A DNA stretch of 26,064 bases from an uncultured Rhodocyclaceae bacterium (GTDB lineage Bacteria; Pseudomonadota; Gammaproteobacteria; Burkholderiales; Rhodocyclaceae): positions 1 to 26,064 of the forward strand of contig CALAGF010000286.1 in assembly GCA_937892345.1 (NCBI GenBank), in the 5' to 3' direction. The translations under genes were made by a program, and so were the position numbers. Shown here piece after piece: positions 1 through 7,136 of the stretch; positions within the stretch are counted from its first letter, which is position 1, and each line of letters opens with the position of its first letter. Under the pieces are notes generated by a model. That model searched no databases, was not told where the DNA came from, and worked only from the letters and a program-made list of their open reading frames with translations.

Positions 1-420
1 GCGGCGAACGTCGTCGCCCTCGGCCGCCCGTGCCGTCAGTTCGGCGGCATGATGGCGCAGGAGCCGGGCACGTTCGTGTTCGGCTACACGCGGACGCACA
101 CGAGCATCAAGCAGCTTCGGATCGCGTGGGCGTACCGCAGCGACCCCGACCCCTTCGCGGGGTTCGACCCCTTCGCGGGGTTCGCCACGATCAGCGTGTC
201 GCTCACGATCCGCGACGCGCTCGGGAACGCCATCACGCCGCCCGCGTCGGAGATCCCGACCGCGCTCGACGGCACGACGTACGGCGCGCTCTCGGGCTCG
301 CTCTCGCCCACCGGCGACGTGCACCTCGGCGGCGTCGGGTACCTCGACCTCGACGCCATCGCGGCGACCCTCGGCGGCGACGCCGCGGCGATCGGCGGCA
401 CGCTGACGGCCAAACTCTGA
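1..420 (+). CDS. Unrecognised GC-rich ORF, 5' partial, possibly a chimeric fragment
   Basis: The frame is open from the first base of the window and ends at a TGA at 418-420; an internal ATG pair lies at 49-54. I do not recognise the product. It alternates beta-prone stretches (TISVSLTIRDALGN, GALSGSLSPTG, GYLDLDAIAATLGG) with Gly/Ala-rich turns, and holds a perfect six-residue tandem repeat (DPFAGF twice) encoded by an 18-bp direct repeat. Base composition is visibly richer in G+C than the rest of the window, with almost exclusively G/C third positions. It runs head-on into the truncated thiC, and its last codons may actually be antisense thiC sequence. It could be a structural or phage-like protein from another organism joined by misassembly, or a real insertion. 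Function is unknown. Confidence 0.45.
   Translation, partial: AANVVALGRPCRQFGGMMAQEPGTFVFGYTRTHTSIKQLRIAWAYRSDPDPFAGFDPFAGFATISVSLTIRDALGNAITPPASEIPTALDGTTYGALSGSLSPTGDVHLGGVGYLDLDAIAATLGGDAAAIGGTLTAKL
148..183 (+). repeat. 18-bp perfect tandem duplication
   Basis: The unit GACCCCTTCGCGGGGTTC occurs twice back to back (148-165 and 166-183). It keeps the reading frame and encodes DPFAGF-DPFAGF. Each copy contains a short self-complementary core (CCCC...GGGG), which could promote slippage. Confidence 0.9.
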
Positions 421-732
421 GCTCAGGTCGGCCAGTTCTTCGGTATCGCCCCGCTCGGCAATCCACTGGGCGCGCAGGGCAGGCAGACCGGAACGGATGT
501 CGATTTTGACGGCGGGGTCGGAATAGGGGCCGGAGCAGTCGTAAACGAAGATCGGCGGGTTCTTTTCGCCACCGAAGGCGGTCGGCGTGTCGTCCTGCGA
601 GATTTCGCGCATCGGCACGCGGATATCCGGGCGGGAGCCTTCGATATAAACCTTGCGGGAGTTGGGCAGCGGCTGGACTGCGGCCTCGTCGACGTGGGCG
701 TTGGCGGCGAGAAACTGTTCGGTGGCGTTCAT
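391..732 (-). CDS. thiC: Phosphomethylpyrimidine synthase ThiC, N-terminal fragment (3' end missing)
   Basis: ThiC is the radical-SAM enzyme that turns aminoimidazole ribotide into hydroxymethylpyrimidine phosphate in thiamine synthesis. From the ATG at 732-730 the reverse strand reads as a typical ThiC N-terminus: NSRKVYIEGSRPDIRVPMREI, then the NPPIFVYDCSGPYSDP block, then LPALRAQWIAERGDTEEL and LSSEFGRQRAAD. ThiC-like sequence stops near residue 114 (about base 391). Beyond it the frame stays open but becomes Arg/Gly/Val-rich sequence unlike ThiC. The family is normally over 600 residues, so the catalytic domain and the C-terminal iron-sulphur motif are absent. The TPP riboswitch just upstream supports the identity. 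The fragment is either an assembly chimera end or a real truncation; the exact break between about 385 and 420 cannot be fixed by eye. Confidence 0.9.
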
Positions 733-800
733 TGATCTTCCTTGCGTGGATGCAGCGGGGTAAGACGGGCAAGGAGCGATCTGGTTCCAACGGCAGAGTT

Positions 801-892
801 CGTTTCCCTACGACGGCATGACCCGGTCAGGTTCGAAGGGTATTTCTCAGTCGGCCGCAGCAAATTTGCCGGCGACACCCCTAACGAGTGGG
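801..892 (-). promoter_or_regulatory. TPP (THI-box) riboswitch upstream of thiC
   Basis: Read on the reverse strand, the element starts with TTAGGGGTGTCGCC, continues with the conserved CTGAGAAATACCC block, then GAACCTGACCGGGTCATGCC and finally CGTAGGGAAACG. These are the diagnostic THI-box segments (P2/P3 CUGAGA, and the P4/P5 GAACCUGA...GUAGGGAA pyrophosphate-binding arm). It ends about 70 bases before the thiC ATG. Thiamine pyrophosphate binding is known to repress thiC through such elements. I could not decide whether control is by terminator or by ribosome-site masking. Confidence 0.95.
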
Positions 893-896
893 CTGC

Positions 897-925
897 AAGT
901 TACTGGAAACACAGGCAAAATGCAA
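897..925 (-). promoter_or_regulatory. Candidate sigma-70 promoter for the thiC riboswitch transcript
   Basis: On the reverse strand TTGCAT (925-920) and TAACTT (902-897) are separated by 17 bases, placing a start site just ahead of the riboswitch. Both hexamers deviate from consensus, so this is a position-based guess. Confidence 0.35.
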
Positions 926-1016
926 GGAATCAGGCAGAATGCTCAAGATTCATCGAAATTGGTCGAAATATGATCGATATCCCGGTGAATCGAATCAAGA
1001 ATTGAGGCACACCACA

Positions 1017-2477
1017 ATGCGACACATCCTTACTGCTGGCCTGCTGGCCGGCTTGACCGCGCTGGCCCACGCTGCGCCCACCTGGCAAACCATTTCCTCT
1101 GAACCGGGCAAGCGCATTGAACTTGACCGCACCACGCTCAAGCGTGAGGGGAACGTTGTTCAGGCCCAAGGGCGTGTTGTGCTTGACAAGGAATTGAGCG
1201 ATTTCCGAACCGGCACTGGATACCGGGTGATCGAAGCCATTACCCGTTACGACTGCGGCACCCGTAACGCCAAGACGATCAAGCGGATATACAAGAAAAA
1301 TGAAACCGAAGTGATCCGTGAAGAAGAGCTGAACGCTCAGGAACTGCCGGTCCGCAGCGGCACGCTGGACGACAAGGTGCTGCGCGAGGTTTGCCGCCCC
1401 CCCAAGGAAAATCAGGCAGAACTGGCGCGCAAAGCCAACGAAGCGGCAACCCAACTAAAGGCTGCCAATGAGAGCACGCTGAAAAAGGAATTGGCCAAAA
1501 CCGACAGCGCCGTCGCCATCAAAACGGCTGATCACGGCCCCGCCGACGGTGGCAACATTCAATCGATCAAGCCGAATCTGAAAGCACTTGCCGATGCGTC
1601 TGCCAAACCACAAGCAGAAGCCAAACCGCAGCCAGAGCCCAAGCCAAAGGCTGAGCTGACTCACGTGGCGGCCAGCAGCCATGCCGCGGCGCCCAGCCTC
1701 CGTCAGCCCCCCGCCAAAAAGCCGAAGGTCGCTGCACAGCGTCCGCAAGCCGGTTACATGCTGGAACTCACCCAGGCGGATGGAGCCGTGCATCAGCATG
1801 CCGCCATCCATTGGGACTATGAAGGTGCCGGCGGCCCGGAGAACTGGGCCCGTATCGATCAACAAAACAAACTGTGCGCCACCGGAGAAAGGCAGTCGCC
1901 CATCGACATCCGCGGGGGTATCGGTGTCGACCTTGAGCCGATCCGCTTCAACTATCGCCCATCCACCTTCCGCATCGAGGACAACGGCCATACGGTACAG
2001 GTCAACGTCGGCGACAGCTCGATTTCACTGACCGGCAAAACCTACGAGCTGGTTCAATTCCATTTCCATCGCCCCTCCGAAGAGCGGATCAACGGCGAAC
2101 GCTTCGATATGGTTGCGCATCTGGTCCACAAATCCGAGGAAGGGAAATTGGCCGTGGTTGCCGTGCTGATGAAACGCGGCAGTGAAAACCCCTTCATCCA
2201 GACCCTGTGGAACAATCTGCCGCTCGAACAACGCATGCCAGTACAACCGCCCAATCTTGCAATCAATCCCGCAGACCTGTTGCCGGCTGAGCGCCCGTAC
2301 TACACCTACATGGGTTCGCTGACCACACCACCCTGCACCGAAGGGGTTCTATGGCTGGTGATGAAGCAGCCGGTACAAGTTTCAGATGAGCAGATCCGGA
2401 TCTTCAGCCGCCTGTACAGCCACAATGCCCGCCCCATCCAGCCGGTACGTGACCGACTGATCAAGGAAAGCCGCTAA
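1017..2477 (+). CDS. Secreted alpha-type carbonic anhydrase with an N-terminal adhesin-E-like domain
   Basis: Hydrates CO2 to bicarbonate, probably in the periplasm. The ATG at 1017 is chosen because it opens directly with a signal peptide (MRHILTAGLLAGLTALAHA, cut before APTW); the frame extends upstream but without such a start. The product is 486 residues. Residues about 22-145 (WQTISSEPGKRIELD..., YDCGT, VCRPP) resemble the small surface-adhesin E-like domain. A Lys/Pro/Ala/Glu-rich linker follows to about residue 255. The rest is an alpha-carbonic anhydrase: HWDY, QSPIDI, zinc ligands His349 and His351 in QFHFHRPSEE and His368 in MVAHLVH, and the GSLTTPPCTEGV loop. All catalytic positions are present. 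Alpha-CAs are usually about 250 residues, so the N-terminal half is an addition. It stands alone, divergent from thiC. Confidence 0.92.
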   Translation: MRHILTAGLLAGLTALAHAAPTWQTISSEPGKRIELDRTTLKREGNVVQAQGRVVLDKELSDFRTGTGYRVIEAITRYDCGTRNAKTIKRIYKKNETEVIREEELNAQELPVRSGTLDDKVLREVCRPPKENQAELARKANEAATQLKAANESTLKKELAKTDSAVAIKTADHGPADGGNIQSIKPNLKALADASAKPQAEAKPQPEPKPKAELTHVAASSHAAAPSLRQPPAKKPKVAAQRPQAGYMLELTQADGAVHQHAAIHWDYEGAGGPENWARIDQQNKLCATGERQSPIDIRGGIGVDLEPIRFNYRPSTFRIEDNGHTVQVNVGDSSISLTGKTYELVQFHFHRPSEERINGERFDMVAHLVHKSEEGKLAVVAVLMKRGSENPFIQTLWNNLPLEQRMPVQPPNLAINPADLLPAERPYYTYMGSLTTPPCTEGVLWLVMKQPVQVSDEQIRIFSRLYSHNARPIQPVRDRLIKESR

Positions 2478-2535
2478 GGCGCACGCCCGGGCCAGGATCG
2501 CGCACGCGCCTTCCCGGCCCGCCCCCCGGCTCGGG

Positions 2536-2541
2536 TATAAT
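2536..2541 (+). promoter_or_regulatory. -10 box (TATAAT) of the pcm-rhodanese-tolC operon
   Basis: A perfect TATAAT lies in the context GGG-TATAAT-CCG, 60 bases before the pcm start. No good -35 hexamer is seen at 16-18 bases. The same GG-TAWAAT-CC context recurs before the epimerase and mpl genes in this window, which supports it as a real -10 type for this genome. Confidence 0.6.
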
Positions 2542-2561
2542 CCGCATTTGTCGTAACCAAT

Positions 2562-2581
2562 ATATTAGTTCATACTAATAT
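2562..2581. promoter_or_regulatory. Perfect palindrome, candidate repressor operator before pcm-tolC
   Basis: ATATTAGT (2562-2569) and ACTAATAT (2574-2581) form perfect 8-base inverted arms around TCAT. The site lies just downstream of the TATAAT box and before the GGAGA ribosome site at 2591-2595. Location and symmetry fit a dimeric regulator that would block transcription. It is strikingly AT-rich in a GC-rich genome. The regulator is not identified; a MarR- or TetR-type protein is a guess based on the downstream TolC. Confidence 0.5.
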
Positions 2582-2600
2582 TCAAATTGCGGAGATTTCC

Positions 2601-3254
2601 ATGAATATCGAACAAGCCCGATTCAACATGATCGAGCAACAGATCCGCCCCTGGGAGGTGCTGGATCAACAGGTCCTCGACCTGCTCTTCGTCGTCAAAC
2701 GCGAAGACTACACCCCGTCTGCCTACCGCAACCTGGCATTTGCCGACATGGAAATCCCGCTGGCTGATGGTCAGGTCATGCTGGCGCCGCGTGTCGAAGC
2801 CCGCCTGCTTCAGGAACTGGGCATCCGCAAGACCGACAAGGTGCTCGAAGTCGGCACCGGCAGCGGCTACATGGCCGCCCTGCTGGCCGCACGCAGCGAG
2901 CACGTCACCAGTATCGAAATCCGCCCCGAACTGGCGGAATCCGCACGCGCCAATCTGCAACAGGCCGGCATCGACAACGTGACGGTTGAAGTGGGCGACG
3001 GCACCAAGGGCTGCATCCAGCGCGCACCCTTCGATGTCATCATGATCTCGGGTGCCGTCCCGGCGATTCCCGAAGTGCTGCTCAAGCAACTGCGTGTTGG
3101 CGGCAGACTGGCTGCCGTTGTAGGCGAGGCCCCGGTCATGGAAGCCCAGTTGATCACCTGTGTCGGCGAAGGCGTTTTCAATACGGTCAACCTGTTCGAA
3201 ACCGTGATTCCCGGACTCGACTGCGTTGCGGCAGCCAAGGCTTTCTCACTCTGA
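2601..3254 (+). CDS. pcm: Protein-L-isoaspartate O-methyltransferase family protein
   Basis: SAM-dependent methyltransferase of the PCMT family, whose classic role is to methylate isoaspartyl residues so that damaged proteins can be repaired. The 217-residue length fits. The N-terminal helical part (MNIEQARFNMIEQQIRPWEV) is typical of the proteobacterial copies found next to tolC. SAM motif I is VLEVGTGSGYMAAL (about residues 81-94), followed by the acidic strand end in VTSIEIRPELA and the FDVIMISGAVPAIP region. A GGAGA ribosome site stands 5 bases before the ATG. It is the first gene of a probable operon; its TGA overlaps the rhodanese ATG (ATGA). Members of this subgroup may act on substrates other than isoaspartate, so the exact substrate is inferred. 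Confidence 0.88.
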   Translation: MNIEQARFNMIEQQIRPWEVLDQQVLDLLFVVKREDYTPSAYRNLAFADMEIPLADGQVMLAPRVEARLLQELGIRKTDKVLEVGTGSGYMAALLAARSEHVTSIEIRPELAESARANLQQAGIDNVTVEVGDGTKGCIQRAPFDVIMISGAVPAIPEVLLKQLRVGGRLAAVVGEAPVMEAQLITCVGEGVFNTVNLFETVIPGLDCVAAAKAFSL

Positions 3255-3577
3255 TGAAGCAGATCCGGGCCGCACAACTTGCCGAATGGCTGCGCGATAC
3301 TGATCGTCCGCAGCCATTGTTGCTGGATGTTCGCGAGCCCTGGGAGCTGGAGCAATGCCGGATTGATGGTTCAACGCACATCGCAATGCACACCGTCCCC
3401 TTGCGCTGCGAGGAACTTGATCCGGATCGCGACATCGTCGTGATTTGCCATCACGGGGGTCGCAGCATGCAGGTGGCGATGTTTCTGGAGCGCAAAGGCT
3501 GCGCTTCGGTGTTCAACCTGAATGGTGGCGTGGAAGCATGGGCCTGTGAAGTCGACCCCAGCATGCGCCGCTACTGA
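3254..3577 (+). CDS. Single-domain rhodanese-like sulfurtransferase
   Basis: A 107-residue single rhodanese domain, as in GlpE-type proteins, which pass sulfane sulfur from a persulfide on the active-site cysteine. Seen here: LLLDVREPWELEQCRIDGSTHI (the CH2A-like region), then the active loop CHHGGRS with the nucleophile Cys65, and the C-terminal NLNGGVEAW block. It has no signal peptide, so it is cytoplasmic. Its ATG overlaps the pcm stop, which implies translational coupling, and tolC starts 7 bases after its stop. This pcm-rhodanese-tolC order is familiar from betaproteobacteria; why the three are together is not known to me. Confidence 0.9.
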   Translation: MKQIRAAQLAEWLRDTDRPQPLLLDVREPWELEQCRIDGSTHIAMHTVPLRCEELDPDRDIVVICHHGGRSMQVAMFLERKGCASVFNLNGGVEAWACEVDPSMRRY

Positions 3578-3584
3578 GAAAAGC

Positions 3585-4919
3585 ATGAAAAAACTCGTCT
3601 GCCTGCTGGCCGTTCCCTTGTTTTCCCTGCCTGCATTTGGCGCAGACCTCCTGCAGGTCTATCGAGATGCGCAGGACAATGATCCCGGATTCTCCGCCGC
3701 CCGTTCCTTGCTGGATGCCGGCCGCGAGAAGACGGTGCAGGGTCGGGCCGGCTTGTTGCCCAGCCTTTCGCTGTCCGGCAATACGATGTGGAACGAGAGC
3801 GAAATCTCGTCGCACAACGGCCCGGTGTTGATGAAGCCCAGCTACAACACCAATGGCTACCAGCTCACCCTCTCCCAGCCGCTGTTTCGCTGGCAGAACT
3901 GGATTGGCTATGACCAGAGCAAGCTGCAGGGCGCCCAGGCGGAAGCCAACTATGTACAAGCACGCCAGGACCTGATTCTGCGCGTTGCTCAGGCGTACTT
4001 CGATGTGGTCTATGCCCAGCAAAATCTGTTGGCGGTACGCGCCAACAAGCAGGCCATCGCCCAGCAACTCGAATTGGCAAAAAAATCCTTTGAGGTCGGC
4101 ACCGCAACGATCACCGACACGCACGAAGCGCAGGCCCAATTCGACCTCGCCACGGCCAAGGAAATCGCCGCCGAAAGCGACTTCGAAATTCGACAGCGCT
4201 CTCTGGCCGCCATTATCGGCAAGGAAGCCGGCCCGCTGGCGCCGCCGCGCAAGGAAACTCAACTGGTTGCACCGGAGCCTGCCGATATTGCCGAGTGGGT
4301 CAAGGCGGCGGAACAGGGCAGCCTCAGCGTTCAGTTGCAGCAACTGGGCGCCGATATTGCCGCGCGCGAAATCGACAAGCAGCGCGCCGGTCATTACCCC
4401 ACCGTTGATCTGGTGGCCAACAAGGGTTACGCCAAATCCCTGAGCACCGTTGGTGGCTCGCCCAGCGCCCTCGACAGCGATTTCAGCAATCTTGGCTTGC
4501 AGCTGAACATTCCGCTGTATCAGGGCGGACTCACCTCATCGCGCCAGCGCGAAGCCAGCGCCAACTTCAACGCAGCCAAATCAAACCTTGAGGCTGCGCG
4601 TCGGAATGCCGCCCTGGCCGCCCGCCAGAACTACCTCGGCGTTGCCAACGGCCTGGCGCAGGTCAAGGCCCTGCGTGCAGCAACGGTTTCATCACAATCC
4701 GCGCTCGAATCCAACAAACTGGGTTATGAAGTGGGCGTACGCATCAATATTGATGTGCTGAATGCGGAAAATCAGGTGTATGCAACACGTCGCGATCTGG
4801 CGAAGGCTACCCTCGACACCCTGATGTCACAGTTGAAGCTGAAGGCTGCAGTGGGCACGCTCGGCGAGAGCGATATCGAACAGGTCAACGCCCTGCTCGA
4901 CCCGTCTGCTGCCGAATAA
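3585..4919 (+). CDS. tolC: TolC-family outer-membrane efflux channel
   Basis: Forms the trimeric outer-membrane duct for tripartite drug efflux and type I secretion. The ATG at 3585 opens with a signal peptide (MKKLVCLLAVPLFSLPAFG, cut before ADLL) and is preceded by a GAGAAAAG ribosome site; the frame extends upstream only as overlap with the rhodanese gene. The 444-residue product begins with LLQVYRDAQDNDPGF, has the two outer-membrane-efflux repeats with long helices (FDVVYAQQNLLAVRANKQAIAQQLELA and the matching LGYEVGVRINIDVLNAENQVYATRRDLA), and matches the TolC type I secretion subfamily in length and order. No partner pump genes are adjacent. Its last 35 bases overlap the end of the convergent waaA gene. 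Confidence 0.95.
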   Translation: MKKLVCLLAVPLFSLPAFGADLLQVYRDAQDNDPGFSAARSLLDAGREKTVQGRAGLLPSLSLSGNTMWNESEISSHNGPVLMKPSYNTNGYQLTLSQPLFRWQNWIGYDQSKLQGAQAEANYVQARQDLILRVAQAYFDVVYAQQNLLAVRANKQAIAQQLELAKKSFEVGTATITDTHEAQAQFDLATAKEIAAESDFEIRQRSLAAIIGKEAGPLAPPRKETQLVAPEPADIAEWVKAAEQGSLSVQLQQLGADIAAREIDKQRAGHYPTVDLVANKGYAKSLSTVGGSPSALDSDFSNLGLQLNIPLYQGGLTSSRQREASANFNAAKSNLEAARRNAALAARQNYLGVANGLAQVKALRAATVSSQSALESNKLGYEVGVRINIDVLNAENQVYATRRDLAKATLDTLMSQLKLKAAVGTLGESDIEQVNALLDPSAAE

Positions 4920-6144
4920 AATCCAGCGTCCGCCGCGTTGCACCTTGGTGAGCGGCGGCAAAACAGCCCGCCGCCGAGCGCATTGCCGACAAATGCGTTT
5001 TTTCCGCTAACAGCCCGTTGACCGCAGCAGCGAGCGCATTGCTGTCAGCCACCCGCTTTGCAGCCCCGGCCTTGAGCGCATCTTCCGTCGCCTGCAGGAA
5101 ATTGAAGGTATGCGGGCCCACCAACACCGGGCAGGCGCAGGCCGCTGCCTCGATCAGATTCTGCCCCCCCAGCGGCAGCAAGCTGCCCCCGATAAAGGCC
5201 AGGTCGGCCAGCGCGTAATAGGCCGCCATCTCGCCCATACTGTCGCCCAGCCAGACTTGGGTACCCGCTACCGGCAAACCGACACTGCGGCGAACAGATG
5301 GCAAGCCGGCCTTCTGCAACATGGCGGCAACTTCATCAAATCGCTGCGGGTGACGCGGCACCAGCACCAGCAGCGCCTCGGGCACATTGATTTGCCGCCA
5401 GGCATCGAGCAGCAAGGCTTCTTCACCTTCGCGCGTACTGGCGGCCAACCATACCGGGCGAGGGCCGATCGCCTCGCGCCAGCGTGCGCCCAAAGCCAAT
5501 TTCTCCGGAGCCGGCAGCACATCGAATTTCAGGTTTCCGCACACGTCGACCGCAGCAGCGCCCAGTTCGCTGATTCGCTGAGCGTCACCTGCGGTTTGTG
5601 CAGCAACGCCCGCCAGCGCAGCGAAAGCGGGACGTGCCAAGGCGGAAAACCGCCGATAACCGCGCGCAGAGCGTTCGGACAGCCGGGCATTGGCCAGCAC
5701 CACGGGCAATTTGCGGCGCTTGGCAGCGGCCAGCAGGTTGGGCCACAACTCGGTTTCCATCAAGACGCCGAAAGCCGGCGAGAAATGCCGGAAAAAACGG
5801 CTGACCGCGCCCGGATAGTCATACGGCAAATAGGCCTGAATCACCCGTTCACCGTAGACTTCGGCGCCGGTAGCCCGTCCGGTCGGGGTCATGCAAGTCA
5901 ATAAAATGCGGTAGCCGGGCCAGTCGGCCAGCAAGCCTTCGATCAAGGGCTGGGCGGCCCGCGTTTCGCCGACGGAGACCGCATGGACCCAGATCAATCG
6001 CTCCGGCGCCGGCTGACGATACCAACCATAGCGCTCACCGAGATCTTGCAGGTAAGCCGACTGGCGTCGACCGCGCCAAAGCAGGCGCAGCCAGATCAGT
6101 GGCGTGATCGCGTACAACAGCAGTGCATAGGCCAGTCGTGCCAT
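4885..6144 (-). CDS. waaA: 3-deoxy-D-manno-octulosonic acid (Kdo) transferase WaaA
   Basis: Adds Kdo to lipid IVA at the cytoplasmic face of the inner membrane, the first step of LPS core assembly. The 419-residue length fits. An N-terminal membrane anchor (MARLAYALLLYAITPLIWLRLLW) is followed by the acceptor-side motif HAVSVGETRAAQPL with the catalytic-base Glu60, then LLTCMTPTGR, LMETELWPNLL, and the C-terminal CMP-Kdo-binding GT-B half (WLAASTREGEE, VPRHPQR, FIGGSLLPLGGQNLIEAAA, GPHTFNF). Its ATG overlaps the waaC stop (ATGA), so the two are co-transcribed. The 3' end runs 35 bases into tolC on the other strand. All expected motifs are intact. Whether it adds one or two Kdo residues cannot be read from the sequence. 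Confidence 0.95.
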   Translation of the reverse strand: MARLAYALLLYAITPLIWLRLLWRGRRQSAYLQDLGERYGWYRQPAPERLIWVHAVSVGETRAAQPLIEGLLADWPGYRILLTCMTPTGRATGAEVYGERVIQAYLPYDYPGAVSRFFRHFSPAFGVLMETELWPNLLAAAKRRKLPVVLANARLSERSARGYRRFSALARPAFAALAGVAAQTAGDAQRISELGAAAVDVCGNLKFDVLPAPEKLALGARWREAIGPRPVWLAASTREGEEALLLDAWRQINVPEALLVLVPRHPQRFDEVAAMLQKAGLPSVRRSVGLPVAGTQVWLGDSMGEMAAYYALADLAFIGGSLLPLGGQNLIEAAACACPVLVGPHTFNFLQATEDALKAGAAKRVADSNALAAAVNGLLAEKTHLSAMRSAAGCFAAAHQGATRRTLDFIRQQTGRAGR

Positions 6145-7097
6145 CAGGCAAGTACCCGCTGCAATTCATCCAGCACGGCGCTCACTGGCGGTATCTCGCC
6201 TCGCCCCCCCAGATTGCGCCAGAAACCGCGCCCGAGCACGCCAGTCAAGCCCGGATCGGTCGCGGTGTACAGCGCAATGGTGGGCACGCCAAGCGCGACG
6301 GCAAGATGGCTGAGTCCGGTATCCACCCCGACGGTGGCCCGACTGCCGGCAAGCAAGGAAGCCAGCGCCGGAATACTCATTGGCGGCGCAGCGAGCGCGC
6401 CGGGAATCTGCCCTGCCAATCGTGAAGCTCGCTCGCGTTCCTTTGCGCTGCCGGCAGGCAATACGGACAACAGGCCGGTGGCGGCCAGCTGTTTGCCGAG
6501 TTCAACCCAATGCGACTCGGGCCATAACTTGTCGTCACGGCTGGTTGCGGTCAACAGCACCACAAAGGGATTTTCCGGCAGCCATGTAAAGGCTGGCTTG
6601 GCGGCAGCAATACCGTAATCCGGCTCACCATCGGCAGCGTACGCCAACGCCGCAGCAACCAACAGGCGATTGCGCTGCACCGCGTGCAACTGGCGCGACA
6701 CCGCAAAATGCCGGTCATAAAACCGCGCGGCGAGGGGTTCGCGGGTCGACGCCGCGTCGTAACCGCACTTCGGCCCGTTCGCCTGACGTGCGAAGAGCGC
6801 ACTTTTGAGCAAGCCCTGAGTGTCGATCACCGCATCGTAACGCTCGCGCGCCATCTGCCGCCGGAACTGGCCGATCTCTTGCCAGGTGGCAGACTGGAAA
6901 AGCGCCTTGCGCCAGCGACGGATCGCAACCGGAATGATGCGCGCGACACCCGGATGCAGCGCCGGAATGGCGGCAAAGCTCTGCTCAACACACCAGTCGA
7001 TCCGGGCTGACGGGTGATGACGAAGGATATCGCTCACCACCGGCAGGTTATGGATGACATCGCCGAGCGAGGAAGTTTTCACGAGCAGGATGCGCAT
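6144..7097 (-). CDS. waaC: Lipopolysaccharide heptosyltransferase I WaaC
   Basis: Transfers the first L-glycero-D-manno-heptose to Kdo in the LPS inner core. The GT9 family pattern is clear: start MRILLVKTSSLGDVIHNLPV, then RYDAVIDTQGLLKSALFA, the middle FVVLLTATSRDDKLWPESHW, and the donor-binding SRATVGVDTGLSHLAVALGVPTIALYTATDP. At 317 residues it is full length. The ATSRDDKLWP segment and the TATDPGLTG ending point to WaaC rather than WaaF. It is the first gene of a two-gene unit with waaA, divergent from the glycosyltransferase starting at 7137. A TATAAT box on this strand at 7135-7130 is a plausible promoter. Confidence 0.93.
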   Translation of the reverse strand: MRILLVKTSSLGDVIHNLPVVSDILRHHPSARIDWCVEQSFAAIPALHPGVARIIPVAIRRWRKALFQSATWQEIGQFRRQMARERYDAVIDTQGLLKSALFARQANGPKCGYDAASTREPLAARFYDRHFAVSRQLHAVQRNRLLVAAALAYAADGEPDYGIAAAKPAFTWLPENPFVVLLTATSRDDKLWPESHWVELGKQLAATGLLSVLPAGSAKERERASRLAGQIPGALAAPPMSIPALASLLAGSRATVGVDTGLSHLAVALGVPTIALYTATDPGLTGVLGRGFWRNLGGRGEIPPVSAVLDELQRVLA

Positions 7098-7104
7098 CGG
7101 CGGA

Positions 7105-7135
7105 TAAAATGACGGCTTTTGAAGCCGCCATTATA
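7105..7135. promoter_or_regulatory. Face-to-face -10 boxes and a small hairpin between waaC and the glycosyltransferase
   Basis: The 39-base divergent spacer holds TAAAAT at 7105-7110 for the plus strand and TATAAT at 7135-7130 for the minus strand. Between them is a hairpin, CGGCTT-TTG-AAGCCG, at about 7113-7127. The two promoters would overlap and compete. No clear -35 boxes were found for either direction. Confidence 0.4.
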
Positions 7136-7136
7136 A

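Noticed and set aside
233..790. Long reverse-strand ORF of 185 codons across the thiC start
   Set aside because: It is in a different frame from the clear ThiC N-terminus and is Arg/Pro-rich, as expected of a GC-rich shadow frame.
888..1016. Upstream extension of the carbonic anhydrase frame from an ATG at 888
   Set aside because: The added 43 residues would bury the signal peptide and overlap the thiC riboswitch and promoter region.
2478..2535. Possible terminator after the carbonic anhydrase gene
   Set aside because: GC-rich inverted segments exist (GGGCC...GGCCC), but the loop is long and there is no T run.
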